Shown: positions 1 to 8,034 of the stretch, piece by piece
Layout of the letters: every line of letters begins with the position of its first letter
How positions within the stretch are numbered: the stretch's first letter is position 1
Source of the DNA: Nocardioides sp. JS614
GTDB lineage: Bacteria; Actinomycetota; Actinomycetes; Propionibacteriales; Nocardioidaceae
Length of the DNA stretch: 64,000 nucleotides
Direction: 5' to 3'
Assembly (NCBI RefSeq): GCF_000015265.1
Contig: NC_008699.1
Coordinates: 4,340,001-4,404,000 of the forward strand
Position numbers and translations under genes: made by a program
Notes under the pieces: model-generated
Told to the model about the DNA's origin: nothing
What the model saw: only the letters and a program-made list of their open reading frames with translations
Database searches by the model: none

Positions 1-33
1 ACCGCCCGGGCGGTGCCCGGGCCGTCAGGCCGC

Positions 34-49
34 GCCGGCCACAGCCGGC
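34..49. terminator. possible hairpin downstream of enoyl-CoA hydratase
   Basis: GCCGGC at 34-39 and 44-49 pair around the 4-nt loop CACA, just past the stop of the leftward hydratase gene. The rest of 1-82 is very GC-rich and contains no gene I can support. No U-tract is present, so this is only a possible terminator. Confidence 0.3.
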
Positions 50-82
50 CGGCTCACGTCGCCGGGGCGCCCGGGCCCCGGC

Positions 83-874
83 TCAGTCACCGACAAAGAC
101 CGGCTCCCGGCGCTCGAGGAACGCCGTGGCCGCCTCCACACAGTCCGAGGACGCGGTGGCGGCGGCCTGGCGGGCGGCCTCGCGGTCGAGCAGCTCGCCG
201 AAGCCGACCAGCTCGGCGTCGTTCAGGTTCGCCTTCATGCCTGCCATCGCGATCGGCGCCTGGGCGGCGAGCTGCGTGGCGACCTCCAGCACCCGGTCGC
301 GGAAGAGCTCATCGGGCATCACCTCGGAGACCAACCCGATCCGGAGGGCCTCCGCGGCGTCGAACTTCCGGTTGAGCAGACACAGCTCGCGGGCCATACC
401 CGCGCCGACGATCCGCGGCAGGGTCCAGCTGGAGCCGAAGTCTCCGGTCAGTCCGGCCGACACGAACGACGACCGGAACACCGCCGAGCTCGCGGCCAGG
501 CGCAGGTCGCAGGCGCAGGCCCACGAGAGGCCGGCGCCGGCGCACGGCCCGTTCACCGCGGCGATCGTGGGCTTCCCCATCTCGTGCAGCAGCTGGCTCG
601 AGCGGTGCAGCCGGCGCAGGTCGGCTTCCTCGCGCGCCACGTCGACGCCCACGGCGAGGTCGCCGATCTCGCCGAGGTCACCGCCGGCGCAGAAACCGCG
701 CCCCACCCCGGTGAGCACCACGCAGCGGACCGCTGGATCGGCGGCCGCCGTCTCGAGGACCGGCAACAGCTCGTCGACCAGCCCCTTGGTCATCGCGTTG
801 AGCCGGTCGGGCCGGTTCAGCGAGATCACCTGCACGGCACCAACGACGTCATTGAGCACCATCGGCTCGCTCAT
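83..874 (-). CDS. enoyl-CoA hydratase/isomerase family protein
   Basis: This 263-aa crotonase-fold protein has the usual length for the family. The oxyanion-hole region GRGFCAGGD lies near residues 58-66 and GPCAGAGLSWACACD near 109-123. The first catalytic Glu of classical hydratases (GGxEL) is replaced here by Ser. An Asp at about 145 (TGDFG) sits where PaaG-type isomerases carry their catalytic Asp. I therefore favour an enoyl-CoA isomerase or similar activity over plain hydration, as inference. It follows the biotin carrier gene by 19 bp and is probably co-transcribed from the operator-controlled promoter near 1170. The substrate is unknown. It probably acts in the cytoplasm on a CoA thioester from the surrounding catabolic regulon. 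Confidence 0.85.
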   Translation of the reverse strand: MSEPMVLNDVVGAVQVISLNRPDRLNAMTKGLVDELLPVLETAAADPAVRCVVLTGVGRGFCAGGDLGEIGDLAVGVDVAREEADLRRLHRSSQLLHEMGKPTIAAVNGPCAGAGLSWACACDLRLAASSAVFRSSFVSAGLTGDFGSSWTLPRIVGAGMARELCLLNRKFDAAEALRIGLVSEVMPDELFRDRVLEVATQLAAQAPIAMAGMKANLNDAELVGFGELLDREAARQAAATASSDCVEAATAFLERREPVFVGD

Positions 875-893
875 CGTCCATCCCTCTTCATCG

Positions 894-1112
894 TCACGGT
901 GCCAGCACCACCAGCACGTCCCCCGCCGCGACCTGGTCGCCTGGCGCCACCCGGACCTCCGCGACCAGCGCGGCGGTCTCGGCGTGGACGGGGATCTCCA
1001 TCTTCATGGTCTCCATGACCAGCAGGCAGTGCCCCGGCTCGACCCTGGCGCCCGGCTCCACCTCGATCTTCCAGATGTTGCCGGGCAGCTCGGCCACGAC
1101 CTCGTGCCTCAC
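894..1112 (-). CDS. stand-alone biotin/lipoyl carrier protein (BCCP-like)
   Basis: This 72-aa protein consists only of a biotinyl domain, with the METMKMEI biotinylation motif (target Lys near residue 37) in a single hammerhead fold. In acyl-CoA carboxylases this domain is normally fused to biotin carboxylase. Here it stands alone, and its likely partner is the carboxyltransferase at 27349-28917, which carries the same upstream operator. No biotin carboxylase gene is in the window, so that subunit must come from elsewhere. The GTG start overlaps the stop (GTGA) of a 13-codon ORF at 1109-1150, which suggests translational coupling. It could alternatively belong to an oxaloacetate-decarboxylase-type system, but the context favours an acyl-CoA carboxylase. 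Confidence 0.85.
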   Translation of the reverse strand: MRHEVVAELPGNIWKIEVEPGARVEPGHCLLVMETMKMEIPVHAETAALVAEVRVAPGDQVAAGDVLVVLAP

Positions 1113-1150
1113 GGCTGCGCGGTCCTGACTCGCCGGACTGTCTCGGTCAT
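1109..1150 (-). CDS. 13-aa leaderless leader ORF coupled to the biotin carrier
   Basis: An ATG lies exactly 6 nt after a well-formed -10 (TACGCT, 1157-1162), itself 17 bp from a -35 TTGACG (1180-1185). It opens 13 codons (MTETVRRVRTAQP), and the TGA stop overlaps the GTG of the biotin carrier gene. The geometry matches the leaderless starts at 12098 and 28917. The peptide may have no function beyond initiating translation for the next gene. It is too short for homology judgement, so its reality rests on promoter geometry and stop-start overlap. Confidence 0.45.
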   Translation of the reverse strand: MTETVRRVRTAQP

Positions 1151-1169
1151 GGCCCGAGCGTAGGCTGAA

Positions 1170-1191
1170 TTGACACTGACGTCAAGTTCAT
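1170..1191 (-). promoter_or_regulatory. regulon operator, site 1 (biotin carrier promoter)
   Basis: A 22-bp imperfect palindrome: TTGA, 3 bases, core TGACGTCA at 1177-1184, 3 bases, TCAT. On the minus strand it supplies the -35 TTGACG (1180-1185), with -10 TACGCT at 1157-1162 after a 17-bp spacer. It overlaps the last base of the upstream MaoC stop codon, so the biotin carrier/hydratase pair has its own promoter inside a run of same-strand genes. A bound repressor would cover the -35. Confidence 0.75.
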
Positions 1192-1643
1192 TAGTGGCGG
1201 CTGACCAGCAGCGGGATCGATCCCGACTGAACCACCTCGGCGCGCTGGTTGATCAGCTCGAAGCGCCGCTCGAGCACGCCGCTGTCTCCGGCGGTGGTCA
1301 CCCGGGTCCCGAGGATCGTGACCCGCACCCGGACCGTGTCCCCCACGACCACCGGCGCGTGGAACCGCCAGTCGTCCACACCGAGGAGCGCGATCGAGCA
1401 GCTCTCGAAGACGCCCAGCCGCGAAGCCAGGCCCATCGCGACCGACATGCCGAGCAGGCCGTGGGCGATGCGCTCGCCGAACCGCGAGGACGCCATGTGC
1501 ACCGCGTCGGTGTGCGGTGGGTTCGTGTCCCACGACCAGCTGGCGAACCAGACGAGGTCGGACTCGGTGATCGTGCGGCCCTGGCCGGTGAACACCTGGC
1601 CCGCCTCGAAGTCGTCGAAGGACCAGGCGTGCGGCGGCTCCAT
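1191..1643 (-). CDS. MaoC-like (R)-specific enoyl-CoA hydratase
   Basis: This 150-aa single-hotdog protein has the hydratase motif D-T-N-P-P-H-T-D around residues 39-46 (likely catalytic Asp39 and His44), followed by FGERIAHGLLGMS. Family members hydrate trans-2-enoyl-CoA to (3R)-hydroxyacyl-CoA, or act as related dehydratases. It lies 6 bp downstream of the enoyl-CoA hydratase/isomerase at 1650-2447 and is presumably in its operon. A second MaoC protein at 26885-27352 in the same regulon suggests two separate (R)-hydration steps or substrates. Confidence 0.8.
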   Translation of the reverse strand: MEPPHAWSFDDFEAGQVFTGQGRTITESDLVWFASWSWDTNPPHTDAVHMASSRFGERIAHGLLGMSVAMGLASRLGVFESCSIALLGVDDWRFHAPVVVGDTVRVRVTILGTRVTTAGDSGVLERRFELINQRAEVVQSGSIPLLVSRH

Positions 1644-1649
1644 CCGGGA

Positions 1650-2447
1650 TCAGTGGCCGGTGAACGTCGGCGTCCGCTTGGCGACGAAGGCCTCGACGCC
1701 CTCGCGCACGTCGTCGCTGCGGTTGACGATCTCGACGGCGTACTCCGCCTCGACGAGGGACTCCTCGAAGGTCTGCTCACGGGAGCGCCGCATCATCCGC
1801 TTGGCCATCCGCACCGCGAGCGGCGCCTTCGCGGCGATCTGCGCCGCAAGCTCCGCGCCCCGCTCCTGGAGCCGGTCGTCGGGGACCACCTCGGTGACCA
1901 GCCCCAGCCGGTGCGCCTCCGCCGCGTCGTAGACCTCGCCGAGCAGCGTCATTCGCAGCGCCGCGTCGTGGCCCATCGCCCGCGGGAACAACCAGGCGCC
2001 TCCCTCGTCGGGGAGCAGTCCGACCCGACCGCTCGTGTCGCCGAGGCGCGCACTCTGCGCGGCGATCCGGAAGTCACAGAGCAGCGCCAACGAGAGGCCG
2101 CCCGCGACCGCATGGCCGTGGATCAGCGCGATCACCGGCTTGTCCAGGGCGTGCAGCAGGCGGTGCACCGAGTGCATGCCCTCGCGCATCACCATGCCGT
2201 GCCCGAGCTGGCGCTCCTCCCCCTCGACCGCCTCGGCCTCGCTGCGGACGTCGCCGCCGACGCAGAACGCGCGGCCGGCACCGGAGAGCACCAGCACCCG
2301 GTCCTCGTCGCAGCGCTGGAAGTCCAGCAAGGCCGCGCCGAGTTGCTGGCACAAGGCGGTGTCGTAGGCGTTGAGCACCTCGGGGCGGTTCAAGATCACC
2401 CGCCGGACACCGTCGCGGCGCTCCACCAACACGACGTCATGAGGCAT
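1650..2447 (-). CDS. enoyl-CoA hydratase/isomerase family protein
   Basis: This 265-aa crotonase-fold protein has an oxyanion-hole segment GRAFCVGGD (about 58-66) and HGHAVAGGLSLALLCD (about 110-125). LLPDEGG near 144-150 places Asp147 and Glu148 at the PaaG-like catalytic position, while the first hydratase Glu is absent. It is the first gene of a leftward pair with the MaoC gene. The ATG at 2447 has a clear GGGAGGG ribosome-binding site. Its promoter lies across operator site 2, divergent from the TetR gene. Isomerase or hydratase activity cannot be decided from sequence alone. Confidence 0.85.
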   Translation of the reverse strand: MPHDVVLVERRDGVRRVILNRPEVLNAYDTALCQQLGAALLDFQRCDEDRVLVLSGAGRAFCVGGDVRSEAEAVEGEERQLGHGMVMREGMHSVHRLLHALDKPVIALIHGHAVAGGLSLALLCDFRIAAQSARLGDTSGRVGLLPDEGGAWLFPRAMGHDAALRMTLLGEVYDAAEAHRLGLVTEVVPDDRLQERGAELAAQIAAKAPLAVRMAKRMMRRSREQTFEESLVEAEYAVEIVNRSDDVREGVEAFVAKRTPTFTGH

Positions 2448-2483
2448 GCTGAGACCCTCCCGTGGACATGACGGGAAGCATAA

Positions 2484-2505
2484 TTGACTTTGACGTCACC
2501 TTCAA
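2484..2505. promoter_or_regulatory. regulon operator, site 2 (between hydratase operon and tetR)
   Basis: A 22-bp palindrome with core TGACGTCA at 2491-2498. Leftward promoter: -35 TTGAAG at 2500-2505, 17-bp spacer, -10 TATGCT at 2477-2482. Rightward promoter: -35 TTGACG at 2490-2495, 18-bp spacer, -10 TAGGCT at 2514-2519. One bound dimer would block both directions, which makes the TetR gene autoregulated if it is the binder. Confidence 0.75.
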
Positions 2506-2559
2506 GCGACGTCTAGGCTCGGGCACGCTCAGTGCCGGCCAGGATCCGAGGGAGGTCCC

Positions 2560-3195
2560 ATGACCGATGTCGATGGCGCGGCCGTCGCGGTGCTCACGCC
2601 GCGCGCCCAGCGCACCCGCGCTGCCCTGCTCGCCTCGGCCCGCAAGGTGTTCGAGCGCGACGGCTTCCACAACGCGCGGATCACCGACATCGCCGACGGC
2701 GCGAAGGTCGCGCACGGCACGTTCTACACGTACTTCGACTCCAAGGAGACGATCTTCCTCGCGCTGGTCGACGACATGATCGCCGACCTCTTCCACGAGA
2801 ACGAGGACCCAGGCACCGCGCGCCAGCAGAGCGGGCTGGAGCCGATCGAGCGCCTGGAGCGCAGCAACCGCGAGTACCTCAAGGTCTACCGCGACAACGG
2901 CCGCCTGATCGCCCTGTGGGAGGAGCTCGCCACCCACCACGAGGGCGCCAAGGCCCGCCTCGACCAGGGTCTGCAGAAGTACGTCGAGCGCAGCGAGCGC
3001 CAGATCGTCCGGCTCCAGGCCGAGGGACGCGCCGACCGCGAGCTCGACCCGCACTACGCGGCCCGGGCGCTGACCGGCATGGTCTACCGGTTCGCCTACT
3101 CCTGGTTCGGCCAGGGGCACGACTACGACCTGGACAAGGCCGTCGACAGCCTCACCCGGCTCTGGGCCAACGCGCTCCGGATGGACCAGGACTGA
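2560..3195 (+). CDS. TetR/AcrR family regulator, likely controller of the catabolic regulon
   Basis: This 211-aa protein has an N-terminal TetR helix-turn-helix (about residues 15-62, including ITDIADGAKVAHGTFYTYFDSKETIF). A helical ligand-binding domain follows, ending in a family-typical segment (ARALTGMVYRFAYSWF). The start is set by GAGGGAGG seven bases upstream of the ATG. It is the only regulator gene between 83 and 32993, and its promoter carries operator site 2. By analogy with TetR regulators of fatty-acid and steroid catabolism I infer an acyl-CoA-responsive repressor. The ligand is unknown. Confidence 0.85.
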   Translation: MTDVDGAAVAVLTPRAQRTRAALLASARKVFERDGFHNARITDIADGAKVAHGTFYTYFDSKETIFLALVDDMIADLFHENEDPGTARQQSGLEPIERLERSNREYLKVYRDNGRLIALWEELATHHEGAKARLDQGLQKYVERSERQIVRLQAEGRADRELDPHYAARALTGMVYRFAYSWFGQGHDYDLDKAVDSLTRLWANALRMDQD

Positions 3196-3207
3196 GTCGG
3201 ACCCCGG

Positions 3208-3241
3208 CCCGCCGGGCCGGCCGACCCTCGGGCCCGGCGGG
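3208..3241. terminator. bidirectional hairpin between tetR and livF
   Basis: CCCGCCGGGCC at 3208-3218 is perfectly complementary to 3231-3241, with a 12-nt loop. It occupies the 51-bp gap between two convergent genes, the usual place for a shared terminator in GC-rich actinomycetes. It has no U-tract. Confidence 0.6.
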
Positions 3242-3246
3242 CGACC

Positions 3247-3972
3247 TCAGCCCTGGAAGACCGAGATCTCGGCGAGGTCGGCCTGGCTCAGGTCGTCCCG
3301 GTCGATCCGGCCGAGCTTCGCGACCATGCCCCGATCGGCCAGGCGGGCGGCGAAGGCGGTGTTCTGCTCGAGGAGCAGGATGCTCAGGTCGGTCTCCGCG
3401 CGCAGCTCGTCGAGGAACCGGGTGACGGTCCCGATCGCCATCGGCGAGAGCCCGAGCGACGGCTCGTCGAGGACCAGCAGCCGCGGCCGGGCCATCAACG
3501 CACGGGCGATCGCGAGCAGCTGCTGCTCACCGCCGCTCAGCAGCCCGGCACGGAGGGAGGACCGGTCCGCCAGCCGGGGCACCAGCGCATACATCGCGTC
3601 ACGCTGCTCTCGCCAGTCGTCCCGGCGCCGGCGGACGAACCCGCCCACCTTGAGGTTCTCCTCGACGGTGAGCTGCGGGAAGACCATCCGGCCCTCGGGC
3701 ACGTAGACGATCCCGGCGCGCACGGCGTCGCGGCCGACCGGTCGACCGCCGTACTCGACGGCCCCGCCGGCCAGCGGGACCAGGCCGGACACGGCCTTGC
3801 CCAGGGTGCTCTTCCCGGCGCCGTTGGCACCGACCACGGCCAGGCACTCCCCGGTGCCGACCGTGAGGGAGATGTGCTCGACGGCGACCGCGCGGCCGTA
3901 CCGCACGGCGAGGTCGCGCACGGCGAGTGCTGCGGACGTCCGCCGCTCGACTGCGGCTGTGTCAGCGGTCAT
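3247..3972 (-). CDS. branched-chain amino-acid-type ABC transporter ATP-binding protein (LivF-like)
   Basis: This 241-aa ATPase has Walker A GANGAGKST, signature LLSGGEQQLLAIARAL and Walker B LLVLDEPSLGL, in the compact LivF layout. The start at 3972 is chosen because its ATG overlaps the stop of the upstream LivG gene (ATGA); the longer open frame is out of register with the family. It is the last gene of a six-gene leftward operon: binding protein, acyl-CoA ligase, LivH, LivM, LivG, LivF. HAAT-family transporters of this kind also import aromatic, alicyclic and steroid-derived acids. The adjacent CoA ligase suggests the substrate is a carboxylic acid, not an amino acid. Confidence 0.88.
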   Translation of the reverse strand: MTADTAAVERRTSAALAVRDLAVRYGRAVAVEHISLTVGTGECLAVVGANGAGKSTLGKAVSGLVPLAGGAVEYGGRPVGRDAVRAGIVYVPEGRMVFPQLTVEENLKVGGFVRRRRDDWREQRDAMYALVPRLADRSSLRAGLLSGGEQQLLAIARALMARPRLLVLDEPSLGLSPMAIGTVTRFLDELRAETDLSILLLEQNTAFAARLADRGMVAKLGRIDRDDLSQADLAEISVFQG

Positions 3973-4712
3973 GTCAGGTAGTCCTCCACGAGGTCGGGGC
4001 GCGCCGCGAGCTCCTCCGGGGTGGCCTCGGCGATCTTGCGACCGGCGTCGAGGACGACGAGCCGGTCGACGAGAGCCCGGGTCCGGCCGATGTCGTGCTC
4101 GATCAGGCAGATGGTGGTGCCGGCCGCGTGCACCCGACGGATCATCTCGACGACGTGGTCGCGGTCCTCGGTGGCCAGGCCGGCGAGCGGCTCGTCGAGG
4201 AGCAGCACCGTGGGCTCGCGCACCACCGCGATGGCGATGCCGACCAGCTTGCGGGTGGCCAACGAGCAGTCCTTGACCGGGGTCTGCCACGAGTCCGTCA
4301 GCCCGAGCATCGCGGCCACCCGGGCGACCCGGTCCGGTGCCCGTCCGCGGGTCGCGAGCTCCATGTTGTCAGCGACGCTCAGGTCACCGAAGCCGCCGAC
4401 GTTCTGGAACGTCCGCACCAGGCCCCGACGGGCGATCCGGTGCGGCTTGACCCCGTTGATCGGCCGGCCCTGCAGCCGGACGTCGCCCTCGGTGGTCGGC
4501 ATGAAGCCGCTGGCGACGTTGAACAGCGTGGTCTTCCCGGCGCCGTTCGGGCCGATGATGCCCACGCAGTCCCCGCGCCGGACCGTGAGGTCGATGTCGG
4601 CGAGGACCTCGACGCCGCCGAGTCGAACGGTGATGCCGTGCAGCTCGAGGACGGGCTCGACGGAGGGTACGACGGAGGGCTCGACGACCGGGCCGGTGGT
4701 GGACGTACTCAT
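3969..4712 (-). CDS. branched-chain amino-acid-type ABC transporter ATP-binding protein (LivG-like)
   Basis: This 247-aa ATPase has Walker A GPNGAGKTT, Walker B VLLLDEPLAGL and the LivG-type segment RTFQNVGGF. Its signature motif is degenerate (SLATRKLVGIA where LSxGxxR is expected), a variation seen in this subfamily and not in itself evidence of inactivity. The ATG at 4712 overlaps the LivM stop (ATGA). It pairs with LivF to drive the importer at 3247-6534. Confidence 0.87.
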   Translation of the reverse strand: MSTSTTGPVVEPSVVPSVEPVLELHGITVRLGGVEVLADIDLTVRRGDCVGIIGPNGAGKTTLFNVASGFMPTTEGDVRLQGRPINGVKPHRIARRGLVRTFQNVGGFGDLSVADNMELATRGRAPDRVARVAAMLGLTDSWQTPVKDCSLATRKLVGIAIAVVREPTVLLLDEPLAGLATEDRDHVVEMIRRVHAAGTTICLIEHDIGRTRALVDRLVVLDAGRKIAEATPEELAARPDLVEDYLT

Positions 4713-5674
4713 GCGGGAATCCTGGGACGGGCGAGGAGGGCACGGGCCCGTCGGGCGAGGCCGGCGATGCCGCCGGGCTCGATCAGCGCGATCAGGGCGA
4801 GAGCGCCGCCGACGAAGGCGATCCGTGCCGCCGGCTCGATCTCGAGGTAGAGCGGCAGGATCATCAGCAGCAGGACGCCGGCCAGCGCACCGCCGACCGA
4901 CCGGATGCCGCCGACGATGAGCAGGCTGAGCAGGAAGATCGACTCGCCGGTCGCCATGGAGTCCGGTCCGATGTAGCCGACCATCGGTGCCCACGCGACA
5001 CCGACGGCGGCCGCCAGTCCGGAGCTGATGCCGAAGACCACGGTCTTGTAGGCGACCGGGTTGATGCCGAGGCCGCGGGTGGCGTTCTCGTCGTCGCGGA
5101 TCGCGGTGAGGCGGAGCCCCAGGTGGGAGCTCCGGATCCAGATCACGACCAGCAGCACGAGGACGAAGACGGCGACGAGCCACAGCGAGAAGTAGCGGTA
5201 GATGGTGAAGCCGAACGGCATGTCCTCGCCTACTCCCCACGAGACCGTCAGCCCCTCCGTGCCGCCCAGGAGATCCGGTGACTTGGCGACGACGCGCACC
5301 ATCAGCTCGCCGATCGCGAACGTGACGATCGCGAACGACATCCCGGCCGTCCGCCCGACCACGGGCAGGCCGATCACGGCCGCGAACAGACCGCAACCGA
5401 CCATGGCCACCAGGCCGGCGATCGGGAGCGGCCAGCCCGCGGTCTGGTTCAGCACGACCGAGGCGTACGCGCCGGCTCCGAAGAACGCCGCGTGACCGGC
5501 GGGCAGCAGGTTGAGGTTGCCGACCATGAGGTCGAGGCTCAGCACCAGGGCGCCGTACGCCAGGAAGGTGTTGAACAGGACGACCCGGTTGTCGGGGACG
5601 TTGAACGCGAGGACCAGGAGCACCACGGCGCAGGCGAAGGCGAGCGCGGAACGGCGCAGGGCGATGGCTCTCAT
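4709..5674 (-). CDS. ABC transporter permease (LivM-like)
   Basis: This 321-aa polytopic membrane protein has many hydrophobic segments from residue 8 onward. The conserved LivM stretch NLLPAGHAAFFGAGAYAS lies near 54-71 and the ATP-binding-subunit contact loop LRLTAIRDDENATRGLGI follows about residue 190. It overlaps both neighbours by 4 bp. It forms the transmembrane channel with LivH (5671-6534). Confidence 0.88.
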   Translation of the reverse strand: MRAIALRRSALAFACAVVLLVLAFNVPDNRVVLFNTFLAYGALVLSLDLMVGNLNLLPAGHAAFFGAGAYASVVLNQTAGWPLPIAGLVAMVGCGLFAAVIGLPVVGRTAGMSFAIVTFAIGELMVRVVAKSPDLLGGTEGLTVSWGVGEDMPFGFTIYRYFSLWLVAVFVLVLLVVIWIRSSHLGLRLTAIRDDENATRGLGINPVAYKTVVFGISSGLAAAVGVAWAPMVGYIGPDSMATGESIFLLSLLIVGGIRSVGGALAGVLLLMILPLYLEIEPAARIAFVGGALALIALIEPGGIAGLARRARALLARPRIPA

Positions 5675-6534
5675 CCGGCTCGGACCTGCTTCCGGTTGAA
5701 GATGCCCTGCGGCATCAGGAGCAGCACGACGATCATCGCCGTGAACGTGTAGACGCTGGTCATCGACGGGTCGGCGTACCGAGCGGTGAACGCCTCGACG
5801 AGGCCGAGCAGCAGGGAGGCGACCAGGACGCCCATGGGCGAGCCGAGTCCTCCGATGATCGCGACCACGAACCCGGTCAGCAGGTAGCTCATCCCGATCG
5901 TGGGGGTGACCGGCGTGACCGAGGCGATGCAGATACCCGCGATCGCGGCGAGGGCCCCGGCGACCAGGAAGGCGTAGAGGCCTACCCGACGGGCGGAGAG
6001 CCCGAGCGTGGACGCGGCGAACCGCTCGTCGCCGGTGGCCCGCAGGGCCAGTCCGACCCAGGTTCGCTTCAGCGCGATCGCGGCGACCACCACGATCGTC
6101 GCGGTCAGCAGGATCACGACGATCCGCGCCCAGGCGATCTGGTTGTCGCCGGGCAGCCCGAGGGTGCCCTCGATCCGGGGACCGGTGCGCGGGATGGCCG
6201 AGAACATCTGGAGGAAGAGGTTCTCGCTGAACAGCAGCAGGCCGAGCGAGACGGCCAGCCCCTGTAGGTGGTCGCCGATCGTGAAGACGAAGCCGAGGAG
6301 GTAGATGACGGCGGAGACGCCGACCGCCACGGCGACGGCCAGCGGGATCGCGAGCGCCGTCGGGAGCAGGACCACGAACCCGATCAGCGAGTACGCGCCG
6401 ATCGTCACGAACTCGCCGTGGGCGAAGTTCAGGATGTGGGTCACGCCGAAGGTGATCGTCAGGCCCAGGCCGACGAGCGTGTAGAGGCCCGCCTGCATGA
6501 GGCCGAGCAGGAGGGTCAGCAGGAGGTCGCTCAC
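5671..6534 (-). CDS. ABC transporter permease (LivH-like)
   Basis: This 287-aa protein opens with the LivH hallmark GLMQAGLYTLVGLGLTITFGV and NFAHGEFVTIGAY, and has about eight hydrophobic segments. The contact loop LALRATGDERFAASTLGL is present. The GTG start at 6534 overlaps the stop of the upstream acyl-CoA ligase (GTGA). The longer upstream frame is antisense noise and is not used. Confidence 0.87.
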   Translation of the reverse strand: MSDLLLTLLLGLMQAGLYTLVGLGLTITFGVTHILNFAHGEFVTIGAYSLIGFVVLLPTALAIPLAVAVAVGVSAVIYLLGFVFTIGDHLQGLAVSLGLLLFSENLFLQMFSAIPRTGPRIEGTLGLPGDNQIAWARIVVILLTATIVVVAAIALKRTWVGLALRATGDERFAASTLGLSARRVGLYAFLVAGALAAIAGICIASVTPVTPTIGMSYLLTGFVVAIIGGLGSPMGVLVASLLLGLVEAFTARYADPSMTSVYTFTAMIVVLLLMPQGIFNRKQVRAG

Positions 6535-8030
6535 CCCGTCGCCTCCAGGACCCGCTTGACCTCGAACCGCTGGAGCTTGCCCATCGAGTTCCGGGGGAGC
6601 GCGTCGACGATCGCCAGGTCGCGCGGGACCTTGTACGAGGCGAGGTGCTCGCGGCAGAACACGCGCAGGCCGTCGAGGTCCAGGTCGGCGCCGGTCTCGA
6701 GGACCACGACGGCGACGATCTCCTCGCCCCACTGCCGACTCGGGCGGCCGATCACGACGCACTCGTCGACGGCGGGGTGCTGGCCCACGACCTTCTCGAC
6801 CTCGGCGGCGTAGACGTTCTCCCCGCCGCTGATGATCATGCCGTGCTTGCGGTCGATGATGATCAGGCGACCGGCCTCGTCGAACGTCCCGATGTCGCCC
6901 GAGAGGATCCACGGTCCGCGGCGGGTGTTCGCCCCCGCGGTCGCCGGCGAGAGGTAGCCGATCGAGGCCGCGAGGGTGCGGATTCCGACCTCACCCCGCT
7001 CGCCCGGCGCGCACGGCTTGCCGTCGTCGTCGAACACGGCGACGTCTGACCCGACGGTGTTGTAGCCGACCGTGCCGCGGCGGACGGTCTCGCGGGTCTT
7101 GACCTCCATCGTCGCGAAGCCCGCCTCGGTCCACCCGTAGGTCTCCTGGATGGTCGCGTTCGGGAACATGTCGAATGCCGCCTCGACCAGCTCGACCGCG
7201 GCCGCGGCTCCCGAGGTCATGATCGAACGCGCCGCCGGCATCGGCTGCCGGCCACGGGCGACCCACTCGTCGTGGATCATCTGGGTCATCGACGGCACCA
7301 GGAACGCGAACGTCGAGCGCTCGGCGAACTCCTCGTAGGCGGTGGCCGCCGAGAACGACGGCATGATCCGGACCTCGCCACCCATCAGCCAGGTGGCCAG
7401 CGCGAAGCTCGAGTAGGACATGTGGAACAGCGGGCCGGGGACGAGCGTCCGCTCGTCCCACTGGATCCGCAGCTGCCACCCCCAGCGCATCGTGTTGACC
7501 ACCCAGTCGTCGTTGCGCACGGCGGCGCCCTTGGGCAGGCCCGTGGTGCCGGACGTGTAGAACACGACGGCCACCCGGCTGCCCCGCTCGGGATCGGCGA
7601 TCAGGTCGCGGTCGCGGCTGCCCGCCACGACCGTGTCCGCGTCGACCACGCGCACGCCGGCGTCGGCGATCCGCCGCGCGACCTCGACGTACTCGCCGGC
7701 GGCCAGGATGGTTCGCGCCTCCGAGTCCGCCAGGATGTGCTGGAGCTCGCGGTCGGCGAGCCGGTTGTTGAGCGGCACCGCGCCGACCCCGCCGCGCTGG
7801 CACGCCAGGTAGGCGGCCAGCGCGTCGAGGCTGTTCGGCAGCAGGGTCGCGACCATCGGTCCGTGGACGCCGGCCTCCGTGTCGGAGACCGCGTCAGCCA
7901 GGTCGCCGATCCGGTCCCAGAGCTCGGCGAACGAGTACGTCGTCGTCTCCTCGCCGAGCACCGTCGCCGCCACCTGGTCGGGGCGACTGCGGGCGACCAT
8001 GCCGACCATGTCGGCCAGCGTGTAGTCCAT
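6531..8030 (-). CDS. acyl-CoA synthetase (AMP-forming)
   Basis: This 499-aa ANL-superfamily ligase has the AMP-binding P-loop YTSGTTGLPKG, the adenine motif QETYGWTE and the hinge and C-terminal domain SGDIGTFDEAGRLIIIDRK. The catalytic Lys region NSMGKLQRFEV lies near the C-terminus. It activates a carboxylic acid to its CoA thioester with ATP. It lies within a transporter operon, 4 bp after the binding-protein gene and overlapping LivH, which implies uptake coupled to CoA activation of the imported acid. It is one of three ligases in the regulon. Substrate specificity cannot be read from sequence. Confidence 0.88.
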   Translation of the reverse strand: MDYTLADMVGMVARSRPDQVAATVLGEETTTYSFAELWDRIGDLADAVSDTEAGVHGPMVATLLPNSLDALAAYLACQRGGVGAVPLNNRLADRELQHILADSEARTILAAGEYVEVARRIADAGVRVVDADTVVAGSRDRDLIADPERGSRVAVVFYTSGTTGLPKGAAVRNDDWVVNTMRWGWQLRIQWDERTLVPGPLFHMSYSSFALATWLMGGEVRIMPSFSAATAYEEFAERSTFAFLVPSMTQMIHDEWVARGRQPMPAARSIMTSGAAAAVELVEAAFDMFPNATIQETYGWTEAGFATMEVKTRETVRRGTVGYNTVGSDVAVFDDDGKPCAPGERGEVGIRTLAASIGYLSPATAGANTRRGPWILSGDIGTFDEAGRLIIIDRKHGMIISGGENVYAAEVEKVVGQHPAVDECVVIGRPSRQWGEEIVAVVVLETGADLDLDGLRVFCREHLASYKVPRDLAIVDALPRNSMGKLQRFEVKRVLEATG

Positions 8031-8034
8031 TGGG

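Noticed and set aside
3969..4712. LivG with degenerate ABC signature as a broken ATPase
   Set aside because: Walker A and B are intact, and LivG subunits often deviate at the signature; the second importer shows the LPxG variant. No sign of inactivation.
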